From Candidatus Jorgensenbacteria bacterium RIFCSPLOWO2_01_FULL_45_25b (GTDB taxonomy: Bacteria; Patescibacteriota; Minisyncoccia; UBA6257; GWB1-50-10): a stretch of DNA of 48,096 nt. The position numbers and the translations under genes were made by a program. The stretch lies in assembly GCA_001781035.1 (NCBI GenBank), contig MFKK01000013.1, forward strand, positions 1 through 48,096, given 5' to 3'. Shown here piece after piece: positions 17,709-27,644 of this stretch. The notes under the pieces are model-generated. The model had not been told where the DNA came from. It did not search any database and saw nothing but the letters and a program-made list of their open reading frames with translations. Position 1 is the stretch's first letter. Each line of letters opens with the position of its first letter.

Positions 17709-19151
17709 TTAGAACGAGGTACGCAGATAATTGTCTGCGTCGCGACAGACCTGAAGGGTCTTTTCCGTGGCGCGCCCGACGTACAGACGCGGGTCACGAA
17801 GAACATCCATCGTTGCTTGAGGAATTTTGTTCCACGCCATTCCAACCCCCGCATCTGTATAGGCAATCTGTTCAATTGCCGTGAAAAGAGAAACGCCTTC
17901 GCGTTGCGCAAGCTTGACCGCTCCGTGATTTACGAGTTCGTGGGCGTCACCCACAAACCCAGCAATCTGAAGAGCAATATAGAATAGCTCGGCAAGCACG
18001 ATATCGCCACGCGCGGCGAGGTTGCGGTCACACGCTTCCTTGTCAACCACAACCCGCTCGAGGAACGGAACCCCCTCATTGTCAGGACGCAACAGCACAT
18101 CAAGCTGTTGTACCAACCTGATCACAATGGTGGGCAGGTCCCTCATCAGGGAACTCCCAACGAGATCACGTTGGTGTTCACTTATGAGAAGCGAAAGCAC
18201 CTTCCCCATCTCGGCTTGCACCCCCTCCCACATCCCTTGAAGGATTTCAAAGTTAAAGGGATTTCGTTTGTGGGCCATGGTTGACGAACCAACCTGGCCA
18301 GGCAAGAAAGGCTCGGCAATCTCGCCTATCTCCGTGCGCGTAAGCTGTCGAGAGTCAGCTCCAAACTGACCGAGCGTTGCCGAAAGTCCCGCCACCGCAA
18401 AGAGATAGTAGGCAAGGGGCTCGGGCGGAAGAATCTGCGTAGAGATGGGAGGGGTTCGAAGCCCCTCTCCTAGATGACCAAGGAGAGTTTCCTCAAAAAT
18501 TTCTGTTTCCTCTCCCGCTTTAAACTCATAGACCCCCGTGGCGATCTGAGAATTGTATGCTCCGACCGCGCCCGAGACTTTGCCACATAGTCTGTCGGCA
18601 AAACAATCCATTTCTTTGGCATTGTGAAGTACCCGACTTAAAATCGTAGCCAGCCAGAAACCGACGGTAATCGGGAGAGCGTGTTGCCCATGCGTTCTCC
18701 CAATTTGAAGCGTACTCGCGTACCTCTCGGCTAGAATCCGAAAGACGTAAACGAGATGCTGAATCATTGGCCGAACAACCCTCTTGTGCGCACGCTTGAA
18801 CTGGAGGGCGCGCGCCGTATCAACGACATCGTAACTTGTAAGGAGAAGATGAGTCCATCTTCTAAGAGGTTCAGGGAGAATCTCCTGCATGATGCGCACA
18901 AGCGCGCGCACATCATGCTTAGTAATCCTTTCAACCTCATCCACCTCTGTGGTTGTGATTGAAAGCAGGCGCTTCCGAACCTCCGGAGTCAAGAGCTTTA
19001 TGTCCTCCCATGGGACAAGTCCCGCTTCGGCGAGAGTTGTTAACAAAGCGAGCTCAACCTCAACCATGAAACCGACGAGGTTGTCATACCCGAAAAAAGG
19101 AACGAGAGAATTCGGTTGATACCGAGGGTTCCCAGGCATCGCGAGATTCAT
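17709..19151 (-). CDS. purB: adenylosuccinate lyase-like protein (fumarase/aspartase superfamily)
   Basis: QIGRTHGQHALPITVGFWLA and GQVGSSTMAHKRNPFNFE signatures; start placed at MNLAMPGN after GAGGGGGC. Confidence 0.8.
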   Translation of the reverse strand: MNLAMPGNPRYQPNSLVPFFGYDNLVGFMVEVELALLTTLAEAGLVPWEDIKLLTPEVRKRLLSITTTEVDEVERITKHDVRALVRIMQEILPEPLRRWTHLLLTSYDVVDTARALQFKRAHKRVVRPMIQHLVYVFRILAERYASTLQIGRTHGQHALPITVGFWLATILSRVLHNAKEMDCFADRLCGKVSGAVGAYNSQIATGVYEFKAGEETEIFEETLLGHLGEGLRTPPISTQILPPEPLAYYLFAVAGLSATLGQFGADSRQLTRTEIGEIAEPFLPGQVGSSTMAHKRNPFNFEILQGMWEGVQAEMGKVLSLLISEHQRDLVGSSLMRDLPTIVIRLVQQLDVLLRPDNEGVPFLERVVVDKEACDRNLAARGDIVLAELFYIALQIAGFVGDAHELVNHGAVKLAQREGVSLFTAIEQIAYTDAGVGMAWNKIPQATMDVLRDPRLYVGRATEKTLQVCRDADNYLRTSF

Positions 19152-19373
19152 TGCCGCCCCCTCATTCACGGTGAAAGGTTTACAAAGAACTGTCTAAAAA
19201 CATCTTCACTGAAAAACATAAAATATACAACTCACAAAGAAAGCATTCACAGCATTGCGTTCAACAAAAATAAAAAGCTAAAAAATCCCATCGGACTAAT
19301 TCAAATTAGTTCAAGAAATTTTTTTAATTCCCCCTTCGTAAAGTAAGCACAACCCCCCCCTCATCCATCATCT

Positions 19374-19403
19374 ATGTATCACCGTACTAGTACAGTGATA
19401 CAT
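19374..19403. promoter_or_regulatory. GTACTAGTAC-centred near-perfect palindrome upstream of purB-like gene
   Basis: ATGTATCACCGTACTAGTACAGTGATACAT, one mismatched pair in 30 bp; same core as 36298..36313 and 36851..36890. Confidence 0.65.
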
Positions 19404-19507
19404 TGCCTATTTATTATTTCTTAAGTTTCGCCTTATGGATGAGGTCATTTATTTTGTCCTAATAACCGTAAACTTAAAACTCATAACTCATAACTTTCAA
19501 CTTTCCG

Positions 19508-19891
19508 CTACTCCCCCACCGCATTCTCATAATGCCTCACCTCATGCCGTCCGTCAGGAAAAAGGTCAATCGCGAGAACATCAAGCTGAAACCCCTTGTC
19601 GTCGCGCACAAGTTGAGAATGAGACGCGACATAAGCAAGCGCCACTCGCCGAAACTTTTTTTGTTTGGCGGCAGTCATCTGGTCTTCCGGCTTAAGACTA
19701 TTGACAAAAGACAAACAATTCATTGTTTTAACTTCAACAAAAACAAGCGTCTTATTTTTATGTTGAGCGATAATATCAATCTCTCCAAAAGGAAAGCGGA
19801 CATTTCGTTCAAGAACCTTGTATCCACAAGAACGAAGATAATTGCAGGCAATATCCTCGCCAAGCATGCCAACATCAAATTTTTCGGTCAT
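19508..19891 (-). CDS. YraN-family (UPF0102) nuclease-like protein
   Basis: GEDIACNYLRSCGYKVLERNVRFPFGEIDIIAQHKNKTLVFVEVKT. Confidence 0.9.
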   Translation of the reverse strand: MTEKFDVGMLGEDIACNYLRSCGYKVLERNVRFPFGEIDIIAQHKNKTLVFVEVKTMNCLSFVNSLKPEDQMTAAKQKKFRRVALAYVASHSQLVRDDKGFQLDVLAIDLFPDGRHEVRHYENAVGE

Positions 19892-19914
19892 TGATACCAA
19901 TATAACAAAAAAAA

Positions 19915-20117
19915 TGTTTCGTGTGAAACACTAAAAACACAAAAAGATACAATTATGTTTCTTGAAAAACAATAAAAACCAAAAAGTGTAAAACACTTGA
20001 ATGTTTTACACCATAAGTGTTTCGTGTAAAACATTAAATACAAAAAAATGACACAAAGTGTTTCGTGTAAAACATTTTAAACCAAAAAAATCTGCACAAA
20101 GTGTTTCACGTGAAACA
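19915..20117. promoter_or_regulatory. cluster of parS-like 16-mers
   Basis: TGTTTCGTGTGAAACA 19915-19930; TGTTTCTTGAAAAACA 19956-19971; TGTTTCGTGTAAAACA 20018-20033 and 20059-20074; TGTTTCACGTGAAACA 20102-20117, a perfect palindrome matching the known ParB parS consensus. Confidence 0.75.
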
Positions 20118-20502
20118 TACAAAACAGACAAAAAAGAAAAAATGTAGCATTTAAGGCATTTTTTAACACTTTTTAAGAAAAAATAAAAAACAGTGTTTCA
20201 CACTGTTTAACACTAATTGTAAATAGACAAAAATGTTTCACAATGATAAACAATTATGTCAATAATATAAGGTTATCAGGAACATAGTCATCTTTGTCTT
20301 GTAACACTTTTAAAGTCTTTTGCCACACTCCTTTCGCTCGTGAGCTCGGGAGTGTCAGTCCAAATCTCATCCTCGTTAAAGAAACATGGCGAAGAGACTT
20401 AAGCCTATCAATCAAACATAAAAAAATGTTACAATTTACGAATTAAGATAATAAGAAAAAGGATATTAAAGTATTCGGCAAAGCCTTGCTGGTATAAAAA
20501 TT

Positions 20503-21822
20503 ATGCAAAGACATATTTTTCGCTCATATGATATTCGTGGAATTTACCCGACTGATTTTGATACGAAGACTGCCTACGATATAGGAAGAGCGCTTGCGCG
20601 CAAGGAGAGGTGGGGGAGAGTAGTTGTGGGAAGAGACATGCGTCTTGGAGCAAAAGACATTCATGATGGGTTAGTAAGAGGATTGATAGATGAGGGGGTG
20701 AGCGTGGAAGATGTCGGGCTTACGCCGATTGACGGAATATATTTCGCGGTTGGAAAACAAAAATATGATGGGGGAGTGATGGTAACGGCATCGCATAATC
20801 CAAAAGAATATATTGGATTAAAAATGATTCACGGAAACATGACGGCGGTTCGCGGCGCGGACGTTCTGAAGTTTTTGGAAAACAACTTACAACCGGAAGA
20901 AAAAAAAGAAGGGGGAAGCGTAATAGAAAAAGATATTCTTGAAGACCACGTTTCTCATATTCTCTCGTTCGTTGACGGTAAAAAATTGAAACCGTTTAAT
21001 ATCGTGGTGGATGCCGGAAACGGCATGGCGGGAAAAATGATTCCCGCGCTCTCAAAACATCTGCCGTTTATGGTAACGCCTCTTTTTTTTGATCTTGACG
21101 GAAATTTTCCAAATCATCCTTCAGACCCTCTAAAACCGGAATCACAAACGGCGCTTGTAAAAAAAGTGCGGGAAACAAATGCCGACCTGGGAGTTATATT
21201 TGACGGCGACACCGACCGCATGTTTTTTGTGGATGAGACGGGAACATTTATTCGCGCGGACTATACGCTTCTTTTACTCGCGAAGATGATGCTGGAAACG
21301 CATCCGGGAGAGGCGATTGTCTACACCGTTGAATGTAGCAAAATTGTTCCCGAAAAAATTAAAGAGATGGGCGGGCGAGCGATTCGTACGCCGGTTGGAT
21401 ACGCGAATGTCTGGGACGCGATGAGAAGAGAGGGAGCAATTCTGGGAGGGGAGATGTCCGCGCACTACGCCTTCAAAGAAAATTTTTGTACCGATTCAGG
21501 TTTCATTGCTCTTCTTTTTGTTCTTGAACTCTTATCCAAGTCCGGTAAAAAGCTTTCAAGCCTCATTCAAGAGTTTAATGTTTATTTCCAGCATCCGCAG
21601 ATAAACATAGAAGTAAAAGATATTCCGAAAGCATTGCAAAAATTAAAAGAACGCTACAAAGATGGCAACCTTGATGAGATGGACGGCCTTTCTATTGAAT
21701 ATCCGGACTGGTGGTGCGTCATTCGCGCCTCAAACACCGAACCTCTTCTGCGGATAAACATTGAGGGAAAAACAAAAGAAGCAGTGGAAGAAAAAAAAGA
21801 AGAACTTTTGAGCTTTATATAA
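20503..21822 (+). CDS. phosphomannomutase/phosphoglucomutase
   Basis: FRSYDIRGIYPTDFD, VMVTASHNPKEYIGLKM, FDGDTDRMFFVDE, RASNTEPLLRINIEG. Confidence 0.93.
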   Translation: MQRHIFRSYDIRGIYPTDFDTKTAYDIGRALARKERWGRVVVGRDMRLGAKDIHDGLVRGLIDEGVSVEDVGLTPIDGIYFAVGKQKYDGGVMVTASHNPKEYIGLKMIHGNMTAVRGADVLKFLENNLQPEEKKEGGSVIEKDILEDHVSHILSFVDGKKLKPFNIVVDAGNGMAGKMIPALSKHLPFMVTPLFFDLDGNFPNHPSDPLKPESQTALVKKVRETNADLGVIFDGDTDRMFFVDETGTFIRADYTLLLLAKMMLETHPGEAIVYTVECSKIVPEKIKEMGGRAIRTPVGYANVWDAMRREGAILGGEMSAHYAFKENFCTDSGFIALLFVLELLSKSGKKLSSLIQEFNVYFQHPQINIEVKDIPKALQKLKERYKDGNLDEMDGLSIEYPDWWCVIRASNTEPLLRINIEGKTKEAVEEKKEELLSFI

Positions 21823-21903
21823 AGAGGTATTGGACAAATAGTCCTTCCGCGCAAAAAAAATCTCCTTGCATGTTCATCTTCTTTGCGGTTGAATGTATAT
21901 GGT

Positions 21904-24027
21904 ATGGCAAAAAAGAAACAGCTAAAAAAGAAACAAAAAGAAAAAGAGATTGTTCGGGAAAAAGAAACAATCATTGAAAAAATACATCCCGAAATTAAGC
22001 GCGCCATTTTTATTATCGCGCTCGCGGGCCTTGCGATACTTCTCGTTCTTGCCGCCATAGGCAAGGCGGGGCCTCTTGGTGATTACGCGTATAAGGGGCT
22101 TCATAAGCTCTTTGGCATCGGATACTATCTGTTGCCGACCGTCTCTCTCCTTTTTGCCCTGACCCTTATTGTTTCTGAAGGAAAAAAAATATTCGGCACA
22201 ACCGCAATCGGAGGATTGATATTTATTCTCTCCGGGCTTGGATTTTTGGATATCATAGCCGAAGGGAGAGGAGGATTAACTGGTTCTCTGGTAGGAACAA
22301 TTGAAAAACCGTTTGGAACAATAGCCTCCCTTATCATTATGGGAGTCGCGCTCGTCTCATCTCTTCTTATTATTGTAAACAAGCCAATCTCAATAAGAGC
22401 GTTAATAAGGAAGAGGGAAGAGGAAGAAGAGAAGCCGGAACAGCAAAAGAAAGAAAAAGAACTTGAGATAAAACTTCCTCTTATTCCTGAAGAGGTAAGA
22501 GGAGAAACCGAAAAGAAAGATAAAAAAGGAGAAAAAGAACTTGAAATTATAGAACCGAAAAACATGCCGAAGAAGGGAGAAATAAAGCAGGCAGAAGTAA
22601 GAAACTACGTTCCGCCACCCCTCTCGCTTCTCGTCTCTTCCGTTGAAAAGCCAACGATAGGGGATTTGCGCGCGAACGCGAATATCATCAAACGCACGCT
22701 GGAAAGTTTTGGAATCGTGGTGGAGATGGGAGAAATCAATGTCGGTCCAACCGTAACGCGGTATACGCTAAAACCCGCCGAGGGAGTAAAGCTTACCCGT
22801 CTCACATCATTGAATCAGGATCTCGCGCTCGCGCTCGCGGCGCACCCGATTCGTATTGAGGCTCCGATTCCCGGAAAATCTCTAGTTGGTATTGAGGTGC
22901 CGAATAAGTCCGCGGCAACCGTGCGGTTGGGAAGCCTTCTTCTCTATCCCGAATTTCATACCGCGCCCCCGCTTACATTCGCGCTTGGAAGGGACGTAAA
23001 TGGCGACCCCGTCTTCGGAGACATAAGCAAGATGCCCCACATGCTTATCGCGGGAGCGACCGGAAGCGGAAAGTCTATCATGATTCAGGGAATGATTATC
23101 TCTCTGCTTTACAAAAATTCGCCGGAGATGCTCCGGATGATTATGGTGGATCCAAAACGGGTGGAACTCTCCATATACAACGATATTCCCCACCTCCTTA
23201 CTCCCGTCATCACGGAAAACAAAAAATCCATAGGAGCTCTTCGATGGGCGATTCAGGAAATGGAACGGAGGTATCAGATTCTTATGGAAGCAGGTTCACG
23301 GGATATTAAAAGCTACAACAACAAAATAGAAGAGAAGCTTCCATATATAGTGATTGTGATAGACGAGCTTGCCGACCTTATGGTTTCCTACGGAAAGGAA
23401 GTGGAAGGTTCAATCATCCGCCTTGCGCAGATGGCGCGGGCGACGGGGATTCACCTCGTAGTTTCAACACAGCGCCCGTCGGTAGAGGTGATAACGGGTC
23501 TCATTAAAGCGAATATTCCTTCCCGCATCGCGCTCCAGGTCGCGAGCCAGGTGGATTCAAGAACGATTCTTGATTCAGCGGGAGCGGAAAAGCTTTTGGG
23601 AAACGGAGACCTTCTCTTTACGAGCGCGGAGCTTTCCAAGCCTCGCCGCGTACAGGGCAGTTTCATAAGCGAAGAGGAGTTGAAAAAAGTGATTACCTTC
23701 ATCAAGAAAAACAATCGGTCGGCGCCGGAAGAAAAAGAAGAAGCGGAAGAAGCCGAAGAAACGATAGAAACATTGGGAGAAAAAGGAGGAACGGGATTGG
23801 GAAACATTGATTTTAAAAGCTTCAACAAGGCGCCGGATGAGGACGATGATAAGTTATATGAAGAAGCTTTGGAAATCGCGCGCCAAGCGGGAAAAATTTC
23901 CGCCTCGTTTCTTCAGCGAAGGCTTCGCGTGGGTTACGCAAGGGCGGCGCGTCTTTTGGATATGATGGAAGAAAGAGGTGTTATCGGGCAGGCGGATGGA
24001 GCCAAGCCGAGAGAGGTGTTTATGTAA
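21904..24027 (+). CDS. ftsK: DNA translocase FtsK/SpoIIIE
   Basis: N-terminal TM segments, MLIAGATGSGKSIMIQGMI, VIDELADLMVSYGKEVE, C-terminal gamma winged helix; start set at MAKKKQ. Confidence 0.93.
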   Translation: MAKKKQLKKKQKEKEIVREKETIIEKIHPEIKRAIFIIALAGLAILLVLAAIGKAGPLGDYAYKGLHKLFGIGYYLLPTVSLLFALTLIVSEGKKIFGTTAIGGLIFILSGLGFLDIIAEGRGGLTGSLVGTIEKPFGTIASLIIMGVALVSSLLIIVNKPISIRALIRKREEEEEKPEQQKKEKELEIKLPLIPEEVRGETEKKDKKGEKELEIIEPKNMPKKGEIKQAEVRNYVPPPLSLLVSSVEKPTIGDLRANANIIKRTLESFGIVVEMGEINVGPTVTRYTLKPAEGVKLTRLTSLNQDLALALAAHPIRIEAPIPGKSLVGIEVPNKSAATVRLGSLLLYPEFHTAPPLTFALGRDVNGDPVFGDISKMPHMLIAGATGSGKSIMIQGMIISLLYKNSPEMLRMIMVDPKRVELSIYNDIPHLLTPVITENKKSIGALRWAIQEMERRYQILMEAGSRDIKSYNNKIEEKLPYIVIVIDELADLMVSYGKEVEGSIIRLAQMARATGIHLVVSTQRPSVEVITGLIKANIPSRIALQVASQVDSRTILDSAGAEKLLGNGDLLFTSAELSKPRRVQGSFISEEELKKVITFIKKNNRSAPEEKEEAEEAEETIETLGEKGGTGLGNIDFKSFNKAPDEDDDKLYEEALEIARQAGKISASFLQRRLRVGYARAARLLDMMEERGVIGQADGAKPREVFM

Positions 24028-24112
24028 AGAACCTTTAAAATGATGCATCAAAAACGCGCCTCTTTCTCGCGTTTCTTGCCGTTTTTGCCCGCACAGCCTA
24101 CACTTCTTCTAT

Positions 24113-24895
24113 ATGGACGAAATGAAACGGCTCTCCCTTGTTTTGCGGGAAGCGGTAAAACAGAAGGGAATGACGCTGGAAAAACTGGAGCATCAGACGG
24201 GAGTTTCCGAAAAACACCTCGCTCTTCTTTTGGAAGACAAGCTGGAAAAGCTTCCGGCGGCGCCCTATGTGCGGGGCTATCTTCTTCGCGTCGGAGAAGC
24301 GCTTGATTTGGATGGAGAAAAGCTTTGGCTGGAATATCTGAAAAATAATGAAACGATTCGCAAATCCGGCAAAGCGGACAAACTTCCGGAAAATCGCTTT
24401 ATCTCAAAAATAACGATAAATAAGAACCCGATTATCGGAGCAACGGTTCTTATCATAGTCGGCCTGATTATCTTCCGCTTCCTTTCTCTTGATAATCCAA
24501 AACTTAAATTTAACAATCTTGAGGGGGAAACAACCAACGTAGAAACATCCCCCCTTACGATAGAAGGAACAATCAATCAGGGATACAAACTCACATTGGG
24601 AGGAGAGGAGCTGTTTGTAAACGAAAAAGGGGAGTTCAAAAAAGAAGTATTTTTAGAGCCGGGATTCAACTCGCTTGTCTTCAAAGCGAAAAAAGTGCTT
24701 GGAAAAGAACACACGCTTCCCAAACAGGTTTTTTATGAACAAAAAATTGACGGCATGGAAGAAAAAACACAAATAAAAACAGAATATGTTCCGCCCCTCG
24801 TTCCTGTTTTCAAGCTTCCTGAAATACCAAAAAGCGTAAACGCTTCAACGAGTATTCCGCAGAAAGACATACAGCAACAAGAAGGAGTACAATAA
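24113..24895 (+). CDS. RodZ-like HTH/TM protein
   Basis: N-terminal XRE-like HTH ([33 protein letters not shown]), a TM, extracytoplasmic domain. Confidence 0.75.
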   Translation: MDEMKRLSLVLREAVKQKGMTLEKLEHQTGVSEKHLALLLEDKLEKLPAAPYVRGYLLRVGEALDLDGEKLWLEYLKNNETIRKSGKADKLPENRFISKITINKNPIIGATVLIIVGLIIFRFLSLDNPKLKFNNLEGETTNVETSPLTIEGTINQGYKLTLGGEELFVNEKGEFKKEVFLEPGFNSLVFKAKKVLGKEHTLPKQVFYEQKIDGMEEKTQIKTEYVPPLVPVFKLPEIPKSVNASTSIPQKDIQQQEGVQ

Positions 24896-24900
24896 ACAAT

Positions 24901-25950
24901 ATGCCGAAAAAAACAAAAGAAACAAAATCGGAAGAAAAAGAAAGCCTTTCCACTCTCATGGAAAATCTCCAATCAAGATTCGGGGAGGGGGCGGTCATGC
25001 TGTTGGGAGACAAACATCACATAAAAATAGAAGCGATATCAACAGGCTCCTTCTCTCTAGATATTGCGCTTGGAGTTGGAGGCTTCCCGAAAGGAAGAGT
25101 GGTAGAAATTTATGGGCCTGAATCAAGCGGAAAAACAACTCTCGCCCTTCACGCGGTCGCCGAAGTGCAAAGGAAGGGAGGGAAGGCGGCGTTCATTGAC
25201 GCGGAGCACGCGCTTGACCCGGAATATGCGGCGCGAATCGGCGTAAAAATAAAAGATTTAATAATCTCCCAACCTGACAACGGAGAAGAAGCATTAAACA
25301 TTCTGGAGGCAATCGTCCGGTCGGAGATGATTGATGTTGTGGTTGTGGATTCCGTCGCGGCGCTTACTCCCCGGGCGGAAATAGAAGGGGAGATGGGGGC
25401 AAGTCACATGGGGCTTCAGGCGCGCCTCATGTCCCAGGCGCTTCGGAAAATAACCGCGATTGCCGACAAGGCAAAAACCATTATCATCTTCATCAACCAG
25501 ACGCGCATGAAAATCGGCATCGTGTTTGGAAATCCGGAAACAACTCCCGGCGGAATGGCGCTGAAATTCTACGCCTCCGTCCGCGTGGATATTCGCCGCA
25601 TCGCGCAGATTAAAAAAGGGGAGGAGATTGTTGGAAATCGCACAAGAGCAAAGGTGGTAAAAAACAAGGTCGCTCCGCCCTTCAAGGTCGCCGAGTTTGA
25701 CATTATGTACGGCGAAGGAATCTCATACGAAGCGGACGTGCTGACAACGGGCATGAAATACGGCGTGATTCAAAAAGCCGGCGCGACCCTTTCTTTTGAG
25801 GGAGAAAAAATTGCCGTAGGGTTTGACGCGAGCCGTTTGAAGCTAAAGGAAGACAAAAAACTCCTTGAGGCGATAAAAAAGAAAACACTCGCGAGTATCG
25901 TCAAAACCGAAACAGAAGAAGAAAAAAAAGAACAAAAAAAGGAAGTTTAG
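24901..25950 (+). CDS. recA: recombinase RecA
   Basis: [57 protein letters not shown]. Confidence 0.97.
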   Translation: MPKKTKETKSEEKESLSTLMENLQSRFGEGAVMLLGDKHHIKIEAISTGSFSLDIALGVGGFPKGRVVEIYGPESSGKTTLALHAVAEVQRKGGKAAFIDAEHALDPEYAARIGVKIKDLIISQPDNGEEALNILEAIVRSEMIDVVVVDSVAALTPRAEIEGEMGASHMGLQARLMSQALRKITAIADKAKTIIIFINQTRMKIGIVFGNPETTPGGMALKFYASVRVDIRRIAQIKKGEEIVGNRTRAKVVKNKVAPPFKVAEFDIMYGEGISYEADVLTTGMKYGVIQKAGATLSFEGEKIAVGFDASRLKLKEDKKLLEAIKKKTLASIVKTETEEEKKEQKKEV

Positions 25951-25979
25951 TTAAAAATCAAACATAAATTAATATAAAC

Positions 25980-27404
25980 ATGAAAAAAATCTCTTTTTTT
26001 GTCCCGGTCATTCTCGTCGCGGGCATTATTACAACTATTTGGCAAACAAACTCACTTCTGCAAAATCGCGGACAATCTTTGCGGGGGCAACTCGTCTCTT
26101 TCGGCGAGCCTGCTTCGTTTTGTCTTCTCGCGGACATGAATAATGACGGGAGTATAAACATTGTTGATCTGGTACACGTAGGCAGAGCGTTTGGAATGTC
26201 CGTTCCAATCGCATCAAAAGGAGATCTGAATAAAGATGGAACATTAAATATCGTTGATTTGGCGCTTATGGCAAGATATTTTGGCGAAAAATGCGCTGAC
26301 ATAATAAATGGGCCAATTTCAGTTAATAAAGCATCGGACGATCACGAGGGTATTGTGATTGCTGGAGAGGAAGAGACGCTTGGAACATTTGACTTCACAA
26401 ACGGCGGACCTGATATAGTGATGATTGATACGTTGAATTTCCAGCTTCTTGATTCATCCTCGTCCATTTCTTCAAGCACGACAGACAATATTTCACTGCT
26501 GAAACTGTATACCAAGGATAAAACTTCGGTAGGAAACCCGGAGGGATATTCGGTAGAAATTGTTTCGGGAAGAGCTTATGCGGAGAATGTTCGTTTTCAG
26601 ATACCAGCATCCAGCACAATAAATCTTACGGTGAAAGGAGTTATGAGAACCATTGCTGAAGGCGCCGACTCTGGTGATGCTTTCTCACTTTTTCTATCGG
26701 GAGAAGCAACGAAAGAAGGAGAAACTTTAAGGGAGGCTTGGGGAAGTTTTTCTGCGCGAGGAAGTGAAAAGGTGGTATACAAAACAAAACCAATCGTCAG
26801 CGTAACAAGTGTGCCGGGAGCAAGGCTTGCGACGAGCATAATACCGGTTATGCGTTTTAGCATTACCGCGGACCCGGCGGGAAACATGTCTTGGAAAAAA
26901 ATCCAATTAAAAATTTCTACGACTGGCGCAAGGATGGACGCTCCAATGCCCTCTCCTCTTCTCCTGGGGCCGGAAAATATGAGAATTATATCACTTGATA
27001 CAAGCGCTATTCTTAGTATGTCTGATGCCTATTCCGCGTCGAGCGTCATCTCCGCATCATTGGAAGATCCAATTGAGAGGGGGAAGACGGGATATCTCAC
27101 GCTCATTCTTAAAACCTCCGAAATTGTCACGGCGGGAAGCGTTAAAACATACGAGATAAACCTTCCCTTCTCGGACATAAATCCCGTTCCAGGAACGGCG
27201 ATCGCAAATGTGAGTTTATATCTCAATGAAACAAAAACAAAAATCGGCTCTGCTACGCGGGACGAAATTATCTCAAACAGAAGAACAGATTCTTTTGTTT
27301 GGTCTGATATGTCAAATATTGGGCATTCTGAAGCAAGCAAGGATTGGCAAAACGGCAGATATGTTCTGGGCTTGCCGTCAAACTCTATCGTAATAGGAAA
27401 TTAA
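25980..27404 (+). CDS. secreted protein with dockerin type I-like repeats
   Basis: N-terminal signal/TM; MNNDGSINIVDLVHVGRAFG and GDLNKDGTLNIVDLALMARYFG dockerin-type calcium loops. Confidence 0.75.
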   Translation: MKKISFFVPVILVAGIITTIWQTNSLLQNRGQSLRGQLVSFGEPASFCLLADMNNDGSINIVDLVHVGRAFGMSVPIASKGDLNKDGTLNIVDLALMARYFGEKCADIINGPISVNKASDDHEGIVIAGEEETLGTFDFTNGGPDIVMIDTLNFQLLDSSSSISSSTTDNISLLKLYTKDKTSVGNPEGYSVEIVSGRAYAENVRFQIPASSTINLTVKGVMRTIAEGADSGDAFSLFLSGEATKEGETLREAWGSFSARGSEKVVYKTKPIVSVTSVPGARLATSIIPVMRFSITADPAGNMSWKKIQLKISTTGARMDAPMPSPLLLGPENMRIISLDTSAILSMSDAYSASSVISASLEDPIERGKTGYLTLILKTSEIVTAGSVKTYEINLPFSDINPVPGTAIANVSLYLNETKTKIGSATRDEIISNRRTDSFVWSDMSNIGHSEASKDWQNGRYVLGLPSNSIVIGN

Positions 27405-27429
27405 ACATAGTCTAGTAAAACAAAGAAAA

Positions 27430-27452
27430 GGGCGCGACGGAATCGCGCCCCC
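27430..27452. terminator. hairpin GGGCGCGA..TCGCGCCC, putative bidirectional terminator
   Basis: perfect 8-bp inverted repeat between the dockerin gene and the convergent small ORF. Confidence 0.6.
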
Positions 27453-27474
27453 TTTGGTTCTTGGAATCACTCCA

Positions 27475-27627
27475 TTAGCGGGGAGGATTCCAAGTCTCGT
27501 AGTCTTTTGAATAGCTTTTTTCCTCACGACGTTCGTCTTGCCATCTCCTAAAAAAGCGAACGCCTTTCCAAAACAAGAAGCAGACGACGGTTCCAAAGAA
27601 AAAAAGCAAGTCTTCTGACCAGTCCAT
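27475..27627 (-). CDS. small 50-aa single-TM protein (not in supplied ORF track)
   Basis: MDWSEDLLFFFGTVVCFLFWKGVRFFRRWQDERREEKSYSKDYETWNPPR; preceded by a purine-rich GGGGGAGAGC. Confidence 0.5.
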   Translation of the reverse strand: MDWSEDLLFFFGTVVCFLFWKGVRFFRRWQDERREEKSYSKDYETWNPPR

Positions 27628-27644
27628 GCTCTCCCCCCCCCAAT

